Shown in pieces: positions 10,670 through 21,147 of a stretch of 64,000 nucleotides of DNA. How positions within the stretch are numbered: the stretch's first letter is position 1; each line of letters begins with the position of its first letter. The translations under genes and the position numbers were made by a program. Origin of the DNA: Alopecurus myosuroides (taxonomy: Eukaryota > Streptophyta > Magnoliopsida > Poales > Poaceae); NCBI GenBank assembly GCA_028641055.1, contig CM054061.1:59814825-59878824 (forward strand). The letters run 5' to 3'. A model generated the notes under the pieces. That model did no database searches. It saw nothing but the letters and a program-made list of their open reading frames with translations, and was not told where the DNA came from.

Positions 10670-10710
10670 CCTTTAGTCCCGGTTGGGGACACCAACCGGG
10701 ACTAAATGGG
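10670..10710. repeat. CACTA-type hairpin upstream of passenger gene 1
   Basis: CCCTTTAGTCCCGGTTGG followed by its inverted copy around GGGACACC. The motif is the same as in the terminal and 9421-9600 hairpins. Confidence 0.85.
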
Positions 10711-10754
10711 TTAGGGTTTCGTTTGGACCAATTAGATAGAATCACACGGATCGT

Positions 10755-10880
10755 GTGTTTCTTTCAAGAGCTTGTGAGTCGTTCGATTTGGGGTGTGTTT
10801 CTTTCGAGTTGTTGTGAGCCTCTCGATCAGGGCTACGGTGTGTTTCTTTCGAGCTGTTGTGAGCCGTTGGATGAGGTGGT
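10755..10880 (+). repeat. three diverged tandem units, about 45 bp each
   Basis: GTGTGTTTCTTTC is followed by GAG or AAG, then TTGTGAG, three times (near 10754, 10794 and 10839). The units lie upstream of the 160-bp duplication. Confidence 0.7.
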
Positions 10881-10962
10881 TTCTTAACCGTTGGATCAAA
10901 ACCCTAGCACAACACTTTGTGAGCCAGAGGACCCTATATATAGCTCACCTTCATACACCGGT

Positions 10963-11263
10963 CAGTTCATCGAGCAAATACAAAACATCCGGATTCGCCA
11001 TCATACGTTCTGCCGTGCATTTGGTATGCATATTGCGCCCAGTAGCCACGGTGGGGCTGTATGATGGCGATACCGATTGTTTTGTTCTACATCGCCCTTT
11101 AAGGTTTGATACATCATATATTCAGTTCATCGAGCAAATACAAAACATCCGGATTCGCCATCATACGTCCTGCCGTGCATTTGGTATGCATATTGCACCG
11201 AGTAGCCACGGTAGGGCTGTATGATGGTGATACCGATTGTGTTGTTCTACACCCCCCCTTTAA
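10963..11263 (+). repeat. direct duplication with 160-bp period, each copy holding a foldback
   Basis: 10963-11102 and 11123-11263 are about 94% identical by eye. In each, ATTCGCCATCATAC pairs with GTATGATGGCGAT (GTGAT in copy 2) across a loop of about 50 nt, giving a 12-bp perfect core stem in copy 1. They lie upstream of the AP2/ERF-type passenger gene and may be part of its promoter or a non-coding hairpin. Confidence 0.85.
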
Positions 11264-11344
11264 CACATCCATCCATAGTTGGTTCAGTGTTTCACTTTGA
11301 GCTCGGGTAGTAATGTGCAACTATTTGCTTGGTTGTGTTAGGGT

Positions 11345-11399
11345 GGCGCGTGGCACGGGAGTTGTGACGCGTGGCGCGGGAGTTGTGACGCGTGGCCAG
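11345..11399 (+). repeat. 21-bp tandem repeat, 2.5 copies
   Basis: GCGTGGCACGGGAGTTGTGAC is repeated almost exactly and then in part (GCGTGGCCAGG). It immediately precedes the candidate TATA box of the AP2/ERF-type gene. Confidence 0.85.
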
Positions 11400-11409
11400 G
11401 AGGGCGCGG

Positions 11410-11415
11410 TATAAA
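11410..11415 (+). promoter_or_regulatory. candidate TATA box of the AP2/ERF-type passenger gene
   Basis: TATAAA 59 bp before the ATG at 11469, followed by a CT-rich leader (CTTCTCCTCTCCACGCACC) typical of plant transcription starts. Confidence 0.55.
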
Positions 11416-11468
11416 CTGTCGCGCCTCGAGCGCGTCTTCTCCTCTCCACGCACCGTCGCGCTTCCACC

Positions 11469-12119
11469 ATGCCTCCGAGGAGGAACATCACCGCCGGCTT
11501 CCGCGGCGTCCGAGCACGGCAGAACAGAATGTTCAGCGCAGATATCCGCTGGGGGGACGACCGCACCCCCCTCGGCTCCTTTGCGACGGCGGCGGAGGCC
11601 GCCCGCGCCTGGGACGCGGCGGCCTGGCGCCTCAACCGCCCGCGGTCGCTGATGAACTTCAACGACTGCCACACCATCTGGGAAGCGGAGGCCAGGGCGC
11701 CGAAGCCGCAGATCGTCACTGCCGCCGACCACCTCCACCTCCGTCACCGCGCGTTTCAGGGCCTAGTCGACGCCAGGGAAGACCGCGTCGTCCGCGAGTA
11801 TTACCGGAACAACCTGGGGGAGGAGAGCGCCGACAAGGAGCTCTGGCAGACCCGCGCGGCTGAACGGGCGGAGCGCCGCCTCGAACGCCAACTCGCGTTA
11901 GATGCCGCTCGGGAGGCGAGGACGAAGGCGCTGCAAGAGCTTCGTCGGGCCGACCACGCCGGCGAAGTCTGGGCCTCCGACGATCCGAGGTGGGGGCCTA
12001 TCTTGGACATACCATCATGCACCTCCGACCACGACGAGGAGGTCACCGACGAGTTCGACGACGACGATGACCCGGAGGAGGTCACCGACGAGTTCCCCGA
12101 CGACGACGACGAGGAGTAG
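11469..12119 (+). CDS. passenger gene 2 in CACTA 1: AP2/ERF-domain-like protein, 216 aa
   Basis: Residues 11-65 match the AP2/ERF DNA-binding fold: FRGVRARQNRMFSADIR (strands 1-2), LGSFATAAEAARAWDAAAW (strand 3 and the amphipathic helix, with the characteristic AAEAARAWD), then RPRSLMNF. Known AP2/ERF proteins are nuclear transcription factors that bind GCC-box or DRE-type DNA. The WLG of canonical domains reads PLG here, and the region after RGVR is atypical, so binding specificity cannot be inferred. A charged, probably helical middle (residues about 100-165, many Arg, Glu and Ala) follows. The tail is two DEEVTDEF-type acidic repeats, possibly activating. The frame is intact, with a TATA box, CT-rich leader and AATAAA signals, and lies opposite to the element's own genes. 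I regard it as a transduplicated, possibly expressed gene. Related AP2-like ORFs seem to recur in Triticeae CACTA elements, from memory. Confidence 0.75.
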   Translation: MPPRRNITAGFRGVRARQNRMFSADIRWGDDRTPLGSFATAAEAARAWDAAAWRLNRPRSLMNFNDCHTIWEAEARAPKPQIVTAADHLHLRHRAFQGLVDAREDRVVREYYRNNLGEESADKELWQTRAAERAERRLERQLALDAAREARTKALQELRRADHAGEVWASDDPRWGPILDIPSCTSDHDEEVTDEFDDDDDPEEVTDEFPDDDDEE

Positions 12120-12141
12120 TGTTCGTCTGTTCTCTCTTTTT

Positions 12142-12208
12142 AATAAAAGAATTTGTATTCCGGCGACACTGCGGCGCGCTAGCGCGTCTGTTTTCTGTTT
12201 TTAATAAA
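12142..12208 (+). terminator. two candidate polyadenylation signals
   Basis: AATAAA at 12142-12147 and again at 12203-12208, each in a TTTTTAATAAAAG context, 23 and 84 bp after the stop codon of the AP2/ERF-type gene. The duplicated context suggests a small local duplication. 12210-12388 holds no gene. Confidence 0.5.
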
Positions 12209-12388
12209 AGTTATGAAATCAGATATTTTATCTCACAAGGTTTTGAGACATTTAAGTAACCTTCTGTTTTCCATGTTTTCCACTCGTTTTCTCAAATATT
12301 TTGCAAAGGAGTTAGTCTTAAACACATCAGAGATAATATAATTCACATGATCCATTCAAAAAAGTTTGGTACAATAAATTATTACACA

Positions 12389-15300
12389 TCAATTCTTCCC
12401 TTGTGTCCCCGCTTTCTTACGATTTAGCCGTATCCATGGAGCATCCTCATCATTTAACTTAATGCTTGGGTCAGTGTTGACTTTGAAGGGCGGAATTTCA
12501 CCAAACATATTATAATCTTCTGACATGTCTGTCTTGTCCTCCACTCCCACGATGTTTCTTTTCCCTGAAAAAACAATGTGGCGCTTTGGATCATCGCATG
12601 ATGTACTAATCGTTTTCTTATCTTTCCGTTTCCTCGGTTCGCTACTCATGTCCTTCAAATAGAAAACCTGAGCGACATCTTTGGCTAGGACGAATGGTTT
12701 GTCAAGGTAACCAAGATTGTTGAAATCCACCATTGTCATTCCGTATTGCTCGTCCACCTTTACCCCACCTCCTGTTAGTTTGAACCATTTGCACCGCAAC
12801 AAAGGGACCTTAAAGGAGGGTCCATAGTCAAGTTCCCATATCTCCTCTATGTAACCATAATATGTGACCTTTTGCCCAATCTCGGTTGCTGCATCAAAGC
12901 GGACACCACTGTTTTGGTTGGTGCTCTTTTTATCTTGGGAGATCGTGTAAAATGTATTCCCATTAATCTCGTACCCTTGGAAAGTCATTATAGTCGAAGA
13001 TGGTGTCTTGGCCAACATGTACAGCTGATCTCCAACATCATTGTCATTCATTAAATTTTTTCGCAACCAACTGCCGAAAGTCTCCATGTGGGCCTTTCTA
13101 ATCCATGATTCAGGCTTCCCCGGGTTGTCCGAGCGTAAAATATTCTTGTGTTGCTCGAAGTACGCAGCCACCAAGCTCGAATTTTGCAGAACTGTGTGGT
13201 GTGCTTCAGTCATAGAATGACCGTCCATACATATCGTTGATTTCCTTCCGATCGTGCCTTTTCCACTTAGTCTCCCCTCGTGCCGCGATTGAGGAATACC
13301 AATCGGGTTAAGGTCAGGAACATAGTCAATACAGAACTCAATTACCTCCTCATTTCCATAGCCCTTTACGATGCTTCCTTCTGGCCTAGCACGGTTATGA
13401 ACATATTTCTTTAATACTCCCATAAACCTCTCGAAGGGAACATATTGTGTAGAAATACAGGACCGAGAATGGAAATCTCTTCGACTAGGTGGACCAGGAG
13501 GTGCGTCATAATATTGAAGAAGGATGGTGGAAACACCAACTCGAAACTGACAAGACATTGGACCACATCGTTCTGTAACCGTGGTAGATCTTCTGGACTG
13601 ATTACCTTCTGAGAGATTGCATTAAGGAATGCACATAGCTTCACAATCTCTACTCGAACATTTTCCGGTAGGAGACCCCTCAAAGCAATCGGAAGCAATT
13701 CTGTCATAATCACGTGGCAGTCGTGAGACTTCAGGTTTTGGAACTTTTTGTCCGCCATGTTTATTATTCCCTTTATATTCGACGAGAAGCCAGACGGGAC
13801 CTTCATACTGCTCAGGCATTCAAAAAAAATGACCTTCTCTTCTTTCGTAAGAGCGTAGCTGGCACGACCTTGAAACCATTCCGGATGCCGGTCATCTGGG
13901 TCTTTCAAAAGTTGCTGGTCCTGCCGTGCTTCCTTTGTATCATTTGTCTTCCCATACACGCCCAAGAAGCTTAGCAGGTTCACGCAAATATTCTTCATAA
14001 CATGCATCACGTCGATTGCAGAGTGGACATCTAGGACTTTCCAATACTGTAGCTCCCAAAATATTGATTTCTTCTTCCACATGGGTACGTGCCCGTCAAC
14101 TCCCAGCGGAACTGATTGTCCGCCAGGACCCTTTCCAAAGATGACTTTCAAATCCTTGACCATATCAAATATCTCAGCTCTAGTATGTTCCGCAGGCTTC
14201 GGCCGGTGATCTGCCTTGCCGTTGAAATGCTTGCCTTTCTTTCTTATGTTATGATTTCGGGGAAGAAATCGACGATGACCCAGGTACACGTTCTTCCTAC
14301 AATTATCCAAAAATACACTTTCAGTCTCATGTAAGCAGTGCGTGCATGCTTTGTATCCCTTATTTGACTGTCCCGAAAGGTTACTGAGAGCAGGCCAATC
14401 GTTGATGGTTACAAAAAGCAACGCCCGTAGGTCAAATTCCTCTTCTTTATGCTCATCCCACACAGGTACACCAGGTCTGCCCCACAACTGTAAAAGTTCA
14501 TCAACTAATGGCCTTAGGTACACATCGATGTCGTTGCCGGGTTGCTTCGGACCTTGGATGAGCACTGGCATCATAATGAACTTCCGCTTCATGCGCAACC
14601 AAGGAGGAAGGTTGTAGATGCATAGAGTCACGGGCCAGGTGCTATGGCTGGAGCTCTGCTCGCCAAAAGGATTCATGCCATCAGTACTTAGACCAAATCT
14701 TATGTTCCTTGCGTCAGCTGCAAAATCTTTGAACTCTCTGTCGATCTTTCTCCATTGCGTTCCATCAGCGGGGTGTCTCAACTCCCCGTCGGACTTACGG
14801 TCCTCTTTGTGCCATCGCAACAACTTGGCATGCTCTTTGTTCCTGAACAGACGTTTCAACCGAGATATTATAGGAGCATACCACATCACCTTGGCGGAAA
14901 CCCTCTTCCTGGGTTTCTCGCCCTCAACATCGTCACCAGGGTCATCGCCTCTGATCTTATAACGCAATGCAGTGCATACAGGGCATTCATTCAAATTCTC
15001 GTATGCACCGCGGTAGAGGATGTAGTCGTTAATGCATGCATGTATCTTCAGAACCTCTAAACCTAGAGGGCAGACAACCTTCTTTGCTTCGTACGTACTG
15101 GCGGGCAACTCGTTATTCTTCGGAAACATATTCTTCAACATTTTCAGCAAATTTTCAAATGATGAGTTAGCTACACCTTCCCGTGCCTTCCATTTCAGCA
15201 AATCCAGTGTGCAGCCCAGCTTTTTCAGACTATTGTCGCATCCTGGGTACAGCGATCTCGTGTGATCCTCTAACATGAATCCAAATTCTCCCTCTCCTTG

Positions 15301-15710
15301 TCAGTTTCGCATCGTCTCCGTGCATCAGCAATGGTCCGACCAAGATCATCAGCGGGCTCATCATGTGCCTCTTCTTCACCTTCACCAAAACCTTCCCCAC
15401 CTTCAGCATCATCCTCCATGAAAGCCTCATGATAGTTGACATCGATATCATCCTCTTCTTCATCTTCTTCCATTCTAACCCCTCTTTCTCCATGCTTGGT
15501 CCAACAATTATAGCTTGGCATGAAACCGTGTCGAAGCAGGTGCATGTGAACGACTCCTGAGGAGGAGTGACCCTTCTGATTCTTACATTCAGCACATGGA
15601 CAGATAATAAAACCTCGCTGCTTGTTCGCATTTGCCACTACGAGGAAATCTTTCAAACCCGTAGTGAACTCGCTGGAGAGTCGGTTACCGTACATCCATT
15701 GCCGATTCAT
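12389..15710 (-). pseudogene. CACTA tnp2-type transposase, two frameshifts
   Basis: The start at 15710 (MNRQWMYG) follows a TATGCAG acceptor-like site. Order: a transposase-associated N-terminal domain with CPCAEC and WTKHGERGV; an acidic linker; the main tnp2/Transposase_21 domain (MLEDHTRSLYPGC, then NECPVC, STDGMNPFG, YNLPPW, IDVMHVMKNICVN); a DUF4218-like part (FPPSFFNIMTHLLVHLVEE); and a DUF4216-like C terminus (GYIEEIWELDYG, PFVLAKDVAQVFY). This is the DDE-type enzyme that cuts and moves CACTA ends. The frame changes near 15278, between the N-terminal domain and the main domain, and again at 13436-13438 inside DUF4218. Both look like loss of one base from a short homopolymer. Apart from these the gene seems full length, so inactivation, or an assembly error, is recent. 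Confidence 0.88.
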
Positions 15711-15775
15711 CTGCATTATTATTATATAAAGTATATAATTAACCATCATGCATTTGCTAAACTAACTAGCTAGAG

Positions 15776-16274
15776 AAATAATACAAATCATGAAAGGTTC
15801 AAGTTGCTAACCGCGATCGCGGAGGAAAAATAAATGAAAAAGCTCAAGTGTGGCTCGGACACTTCATATCATGTGTGTTTCATGCTCTCGGGCATTTCAT
15901 CGAACACGTTGTGTGCATAGGAGGAACCAAAAGCAAACCCACCACCCCTTGTGAATATTGTGAGTAGAAGTGACACCAAATGTGGCTAACTGCAGCCAAC
16001 TGAGACCTATATATAGGGATGGGCTTTTAGTCCCGGTTGGCCTGGACAACCGCGACTAAAGGCCTTCGGGGCAGCCTGAGGACCTATTAGTCCCGGTTGG
16101 CCTGGCCAACCGGGACTAAAACCCCTCCCGTCCGCCAGTTGTGGACCGAGCGCGCTGGACCCAGACTGTTGGTCGCGGATCTCGTACCGAACCGCGACTA
16201 AAGACCCCTATGGTCGCGGGTCGATTATTTTGAGGACTAATGGGGGCGTATGGAAGACCTATTTTCTACTAGTG
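15776..16274. repeat. right subterminal and terminal repeats of CACTA 1
   Basis: TAGTCCCGGTTGGCC hairpins at 16027-16062 and 16087-16120 and a diverged unit at about 16170-16205 precede the terminal CTACTAGTG. 15776-16020 holds the AT-rich region ahead of the transposase with no separate gene. Confidence 0.85.
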
Positions 16275-17465
16275 GAAGTCCCCGTTATGATCCCTAAGGA
16301 CCGCGGCTCAGCCCATTCGCTTCTCCCTTGGGAAGAGTGCGGCATCCACGTGCATGCTTTGGAACTGATTGGCTGAAAAATGGGAGAGGCAAATCTTCCT
16401 TGGCAACTGAGCTTCTGCCCTGGTTGCTCTGCGGGACCAATGATCCTGACGGGCGAGAGTATCACTACGGATTATTCAACACAAGATGTCTGGCTCACAG
16501 AAACGACCAGATTTCTTGTTAGAAATAACCCATTGTCCGGAGACCAAAGCTGGGCGTGCAAGAAAAATCAATTACCCTGCCGTAAGGGCGAGGGGATACA
16601 ACATTCTTCAAATTCACGACCAGTACATGTTATGATGTCGACACATCTTGTGTGGCCCTAAAAGTTAGGAACTTCTTGCGTTCGCGTTTGGGTACTAGCG
16701 CTATCAAGAAATCGTGCGTTGTAAATTCCACACGTCTCTTTTGTATGACCTTAAAAGCACGTCTACATGCTTTACTCCCGAAGTATCTTAGTCATGAATA
16801 GTTGAGTAATGGTAAGGGATCAATCTCGTATTTCCTCTGCTCTTTTGTTAACATTGGGTTATGTGCTTAGACCAAGTCAAATTTTATGAAGTCTAACCAA
16901 ATATGTACAAAAAAAAAATGAAATATATACCAAATACGTAAGTTAAGGAAATATATCTTCTAACGATTCCACTAATATTGATATATTATATATGTGCGAT
17001 TTTTTCTGCATATTTTTGTCAAGCTTTAAATGTTTGACTTTGACTAACCCTAAAATGCAAGATAATTGCAAACAAAGTTAGTACAAAATGAAACACATAC
17101 TTGTACACTGGGACAACCAGAATATCAACATATTATTAGTAAGTGAACCATATCATGTTGAAACGGAGAGGAGTACTGACATGCCATTTAGTCCCGCCAC
17201 TGCATACCACTTGGCAAAAGATACATATGCAATTCATAATAGCGTACGCTTTCAAAAGAGTTTGTGAACTTTGGAAATCGCATACGGTTGAAAAAGACTA
17301 TACTATGTAGTCATGCGCCATAAAACGATTTTCATCATACTGTGTCCATTTTGACCTAAAATGTGGCATGTAACATACTAAACAATAGTGTTAAACGAGT
17401 TATTGATTTCTATTTTCTAAATGCCATAAATGGGGTGTTTTGTGCATGCATTGCATACTATTTTT
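16275..17465. other. unassigned flank right of CACTA 1
   Basis: No gene is recognised. AT-rich DNA with scattered short frames. A motif GAAACGGAGAGGAGTA at 17161-17176 recalls one end of Stowaway MITEs, but no convincing partner is present. Confidence 0.35.
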
Positions 17466-19800
17466 TGTAACATCCCAAATTTTACATTTGGAATATTTTG
17501 CATTTAGACCATATGCATAGCATGACATGTTTTCAAATTTTGCATTTGAGTGTTGCATTTCAAACCCGAAATAAAAAATCATGTTTTAAAAAGCCCAAAA
17601 TCCTCCTATAAGCCAAAAGATATTTGGATATTTTATTTTTTCCAAAATCGCTCAATAATACTCAAATATGATTGAGTTTTAAATTTCGAAATTTTAGAAA
17701 TTTGTTTGACTAGACTCTGAGTTATATTTCAAAAGTTATGAAAGTTCTAAGAAAAAGATAAAAGAAAAAAAAACTAAACTCAGCTCGCACCACATCACAC
17801 GGGCCTGCCCAACAAGGTTGACGGCACCTCCGCACAAACACTAGCGTGACCCATCTGCCTTGTTTCCTACTCCAATGAGCAACTTTCCACCGATTTCCCC
17901 ACCTATAAAAACCCAGCCTCGGCCCTGAGGTCGCACCAAAGTCGAAACTTTGATTTCACATATGTTTTTTAGTATTTTGCTAGCCACGGTCCGTGAGTTG
18001 CTCGGTTGACATTCAAGTATTCGTGAGAGTTTTAGATATCGTCGTTACCGATCCATTCCAAGAAACTTCACCTCTTTTCATCCACCACAGCGGGATAATT
18101 CCGTGATCTACTCTCTCAGATCTGAAGGAGCAAAAGTTCAACTACTCTTCAACAGTTCGTCCGTTTTGGCTCAAATTTTTACTGTAGTTGCATCTCGTCA
18201 TTATCTATAACTTTTGTTCTTTGAGTATTTTGATTTCAGCTATGGATATTTTTATACAATTCCGATTTACTTTTTCCCACCGGAGTAACTCAAAATTTCA
18301 AATCTACACTTTGTTCTTTATCATCTAAAACAATTCCGTTGATTGTTTTATTTGCTTTTTGGATCTTATTAGTATGTTAGCTTTAGATCCACCTTTTCAT
18401 AAACCTTATTTCGATAATATCTTCTAGATTGTTAATTAACCCTATTTAATTTGGTTAACCTGCTTTTTGTCTCTTGTTGCATTAGAAACTTTTTCACGCC
18501 TCCTATATTATTTAGCCAACTAGAGAACTAGTTGTATTGCATTATTAAATAATCATGCATCCATATGTTGCATTGTTGTTTTGCTTGGTTTGGTTATTTA
18601 CTGTGGTATGCTTGCAACGTGTAGATTGTGAGAGTTGCGGTTGCTGTTCGTTTGAGGACTGTGGCTGTTACGTTTGCGACTGAGTCGAGTGCGTGAACGA
18701 CTCCAATTTCTATGAAGGCAAGTGACACACATGATCCCACTAATTTACTATATGCATTAGAGTTTTTGTTGTAGTTTGCATGGTGTAGGAGTTGTGTTAT
18801 TATTGCTATTGCTAGATTACTTCATAACACCCAAGTGAAGTGATCGTATGTTATCCCTAGGTTGTAGAAATCCATATGTTAGGAAAGCACCGTAATGCTA
18901 GATGCTTAGCCATGCTTGTAGTATTCGTGGTTGGAAATTATTATCATATTGTTACAAATATTATTATTTTAATTTCTTATGGAAAACAACATGATAATTA
19001 ATCAACCACCGGATTGCTAGCATATCATCAGAGTAAAAAAATTGGTGGGGGCCACCGTCCAGTATCATGAGATTATGTTTGGTTTCATTGTGTAGTTGTT
19101 TCCTATGTGCAGCCGTGTTTCATATTACTATGGGCTAGAGAGAATCTGCAGGTTGGGGTGATTTGAACCCATCGTGTCCAGAGATGTAGAATAGTAGTAG
19201 GATGGTCCGGCTCGTGGGGTTTGGGAATCTACTTCTTATGAATTCTGGCTTAATCTTCTTTCCTTCCATGTTACTAATGGTGTATCATGGTGTTTGGGAT
19301 CGATTAGGCAACACGGGTAAAGGGCACAAACCTCGCGACGGTTAAAACTAAGATCTTAGCCTTGTTACATTGGTTAGGGACAAATCAACAGCTAGATGGG
19401 AAACATGACATATCTCGTTCATCTTGCTTTATCAATGATTAAAATTATCGGAGAAGTGTCTGATGGTGTTTCAGTGTGCTAATCAAAAGGGTAGGAGCAC
19501 TTTGTTGTCAACCAAAGTGTCCAATTATGTGAAAATTTACTTTCTATTAAAAGATAGGACAAATGCATTTTTCCAAATTAGCCTTGAGACTCCACCAACC
19601 AAATATGCATGGGGATTAGTAACTTGCCATTCATTATACCACCATGGTGTCACTTGCCACCATTGCTTAGAATGATCTGACCTCCTTTTGGGGGTTGCAT
19701 ATTCCAACATGCAGGTTGTTCGAATTCAGAGTGACCGACGTAGGCCTCGTGACTCCACTCAACATGTTTGTTCGCCTGTGGCACAAATTGAAGATTGAAG
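17466..19800 (+). mobile_element. probable LTR or LTR fragment of a gypsy-type element, right end undefined
   Basis: It starts TGTAACATCCCAAATTTTAC, which closely resembles the LTR start of the chromovirus-like element in this window (TGTAACATCCCAAGTATG on the minus strand). It includes TATAAAAACCCAGCC at about 17905 and a downstream exon-like TATGAAGGCAAGTGACAC at 18713. I see no primer binding site or pol sequence after it, so a solo LTR or a truncated copy is most likely. I cannot place the right end. Confidence 0.4.
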
Positions 19801-20601
19801 CCCTACTACTTGTTATATGGTAATTGCATATTTGTGCTACCTTCCGCTATGTGACTTGTAAAGAATTTTTTACTCTGAAGTTCGCTAAATATGAGATACA
19901 TTTGCTTCTTTGAATATCTATCTAGTTGTGTGTGCTGGTGAAAGGTCGAGGGACCACTACTACACGCAACCGTATAGCGTGTCTTGGGTTGTACTATTAC
20001 ATTTTTTTACAAGGAAAATGGTGTGCGATGTAAGAGATAATCCCACATGGATAAAAAATTGTGCGTGATGCACCATAAACTAATTTTCATCGTAGTGGGT
20101 CTATATTCGGTACATATGGGCTTTTTTGCAGGCCAAAAAAATTCTCGAGGGGTATTTTCAACATTTACACACATTTGAAACCATTCTAATTTTCACACAT
20201 TTTCCATATTGGATGACCAAACACAATATATATATATATATTTTTTAAAAATCTCGCTTTGTAGCAACTTTTGCCCATTTAAATGAATTATGTTTGATTT
20301 CTCGAATGTAATGCAAATTTGAACCAAAAGTGTATTTTATTTTGAGCATAAAATTTATCAAAATTCTAACCAAATAGGAGTCTTTGCATTAGCTATAAAG
20401 AAAATGAATAGTCATGTACTAACAATAGTATTTTGCTTAAACTTAGTTATTGTAGAAAACAATTGACAAAAAATAAATGTAAAGAACGGTTTAATCAAGG
20501 GTCTGAGGCTAAATGGTCAATAGATGGGTCTATACGCTTGGGGCTCAACTTCATTTCCATGGCAACTACCATACGTTTTTCCTTAATATCATGGCCACTC
20601 T
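19801..20601. other. unassigned AT-rich flank left of CACTA 2
   Basis: No gene is recognised. A CACTACTACACG string at 19956 and a stretch ATAAACTAATTTTCATC (about 20086) resembling 17320-17340 hint at another split repeat, without provable ends. Confidence 0.3.
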
Positions 20602-21147
20602 CACTAGTGGAAACAGGGCTATCAATACCGGTTCCAGAGGGCTTCTAGTACTTGTTGGTCAACCGGTACTAATTAATCGGCACTAAAGGTAGTCCACCGT
20701 TAGTACCGGTTCCGTTACAAACCGGTAATGAAGGTCTCTCCACGTGGCCTCAGGGGAGCCCGTGAGGCTGGAGACATTTGGTCCCGGTTCGTAACACGAA
20801 CCGGGACCAAAGGGTTGGGAGGGGTTTAGGGTTTATGAGGGTTTAGGAGGGGTTTAGGGTTTAGGAGAGGAGAGGTTTAGGGTTTAGGAGAGGCCGTATC
20901 GGACCTTTTCATAGTACGAGGATGCGTCGATGCGCCAGGAACGCGTTTGGGTATATATAAAATATTTTACGAGGATCGCGTCGATGCGCCAGGAATGCAA
21001 GTTGATGCCTATATATCAACTTGGTGCATACATATAACACATGCAATTAATTCGATTAGATCGCAAATTAAGTAGTGGGGTACTCTCCGAGGCATACTGT
21101 ATATTACATGTAGCTAGCTCACTATTACATTGAGGCATGCATACACA

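Larger units (their letters stand above)
3944..16274 (-). mobile_element. CACTA (En/Spm) transposon, complete, 12.3 kb
   Basis: The left end reads CACTGGTAGAAAATAGG and the reverse complement of the right end reads CACTAGTAGAAAATAGG, so 16 of 17 bases match. The flanking triplets are AAA (3941-3943) and GAA (16275-16277), an imperfect 3-bp duplication. Both ends carry subterminal hairpins built from TAGTCCCGGTT and its complement. Inside are two decayed minus-strand element genes (TNP1-like/Ulp1 and tnp2) and two passenger genes. The length and gene set fit an autonomous-type Triticeae CACTA, now inactive because both element genes are broken. Confidence 0.9.

Noticed and set aside
16772..17176. 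Possible Stowaway MITE with TACTCCC and GGAGTA ends
   Set aside because: The two ends do not match each other beyond six bases, and no TA duplication can be shown.
17466..20009. Solo LTR with a TTTTT target duplication
   Set aside because: TTTTT occurs after a CA at about 20009, but poly-T is too common in this AT-rich DNA to count as a duplication, and the inner sequence near that end does not look like an LTR end.
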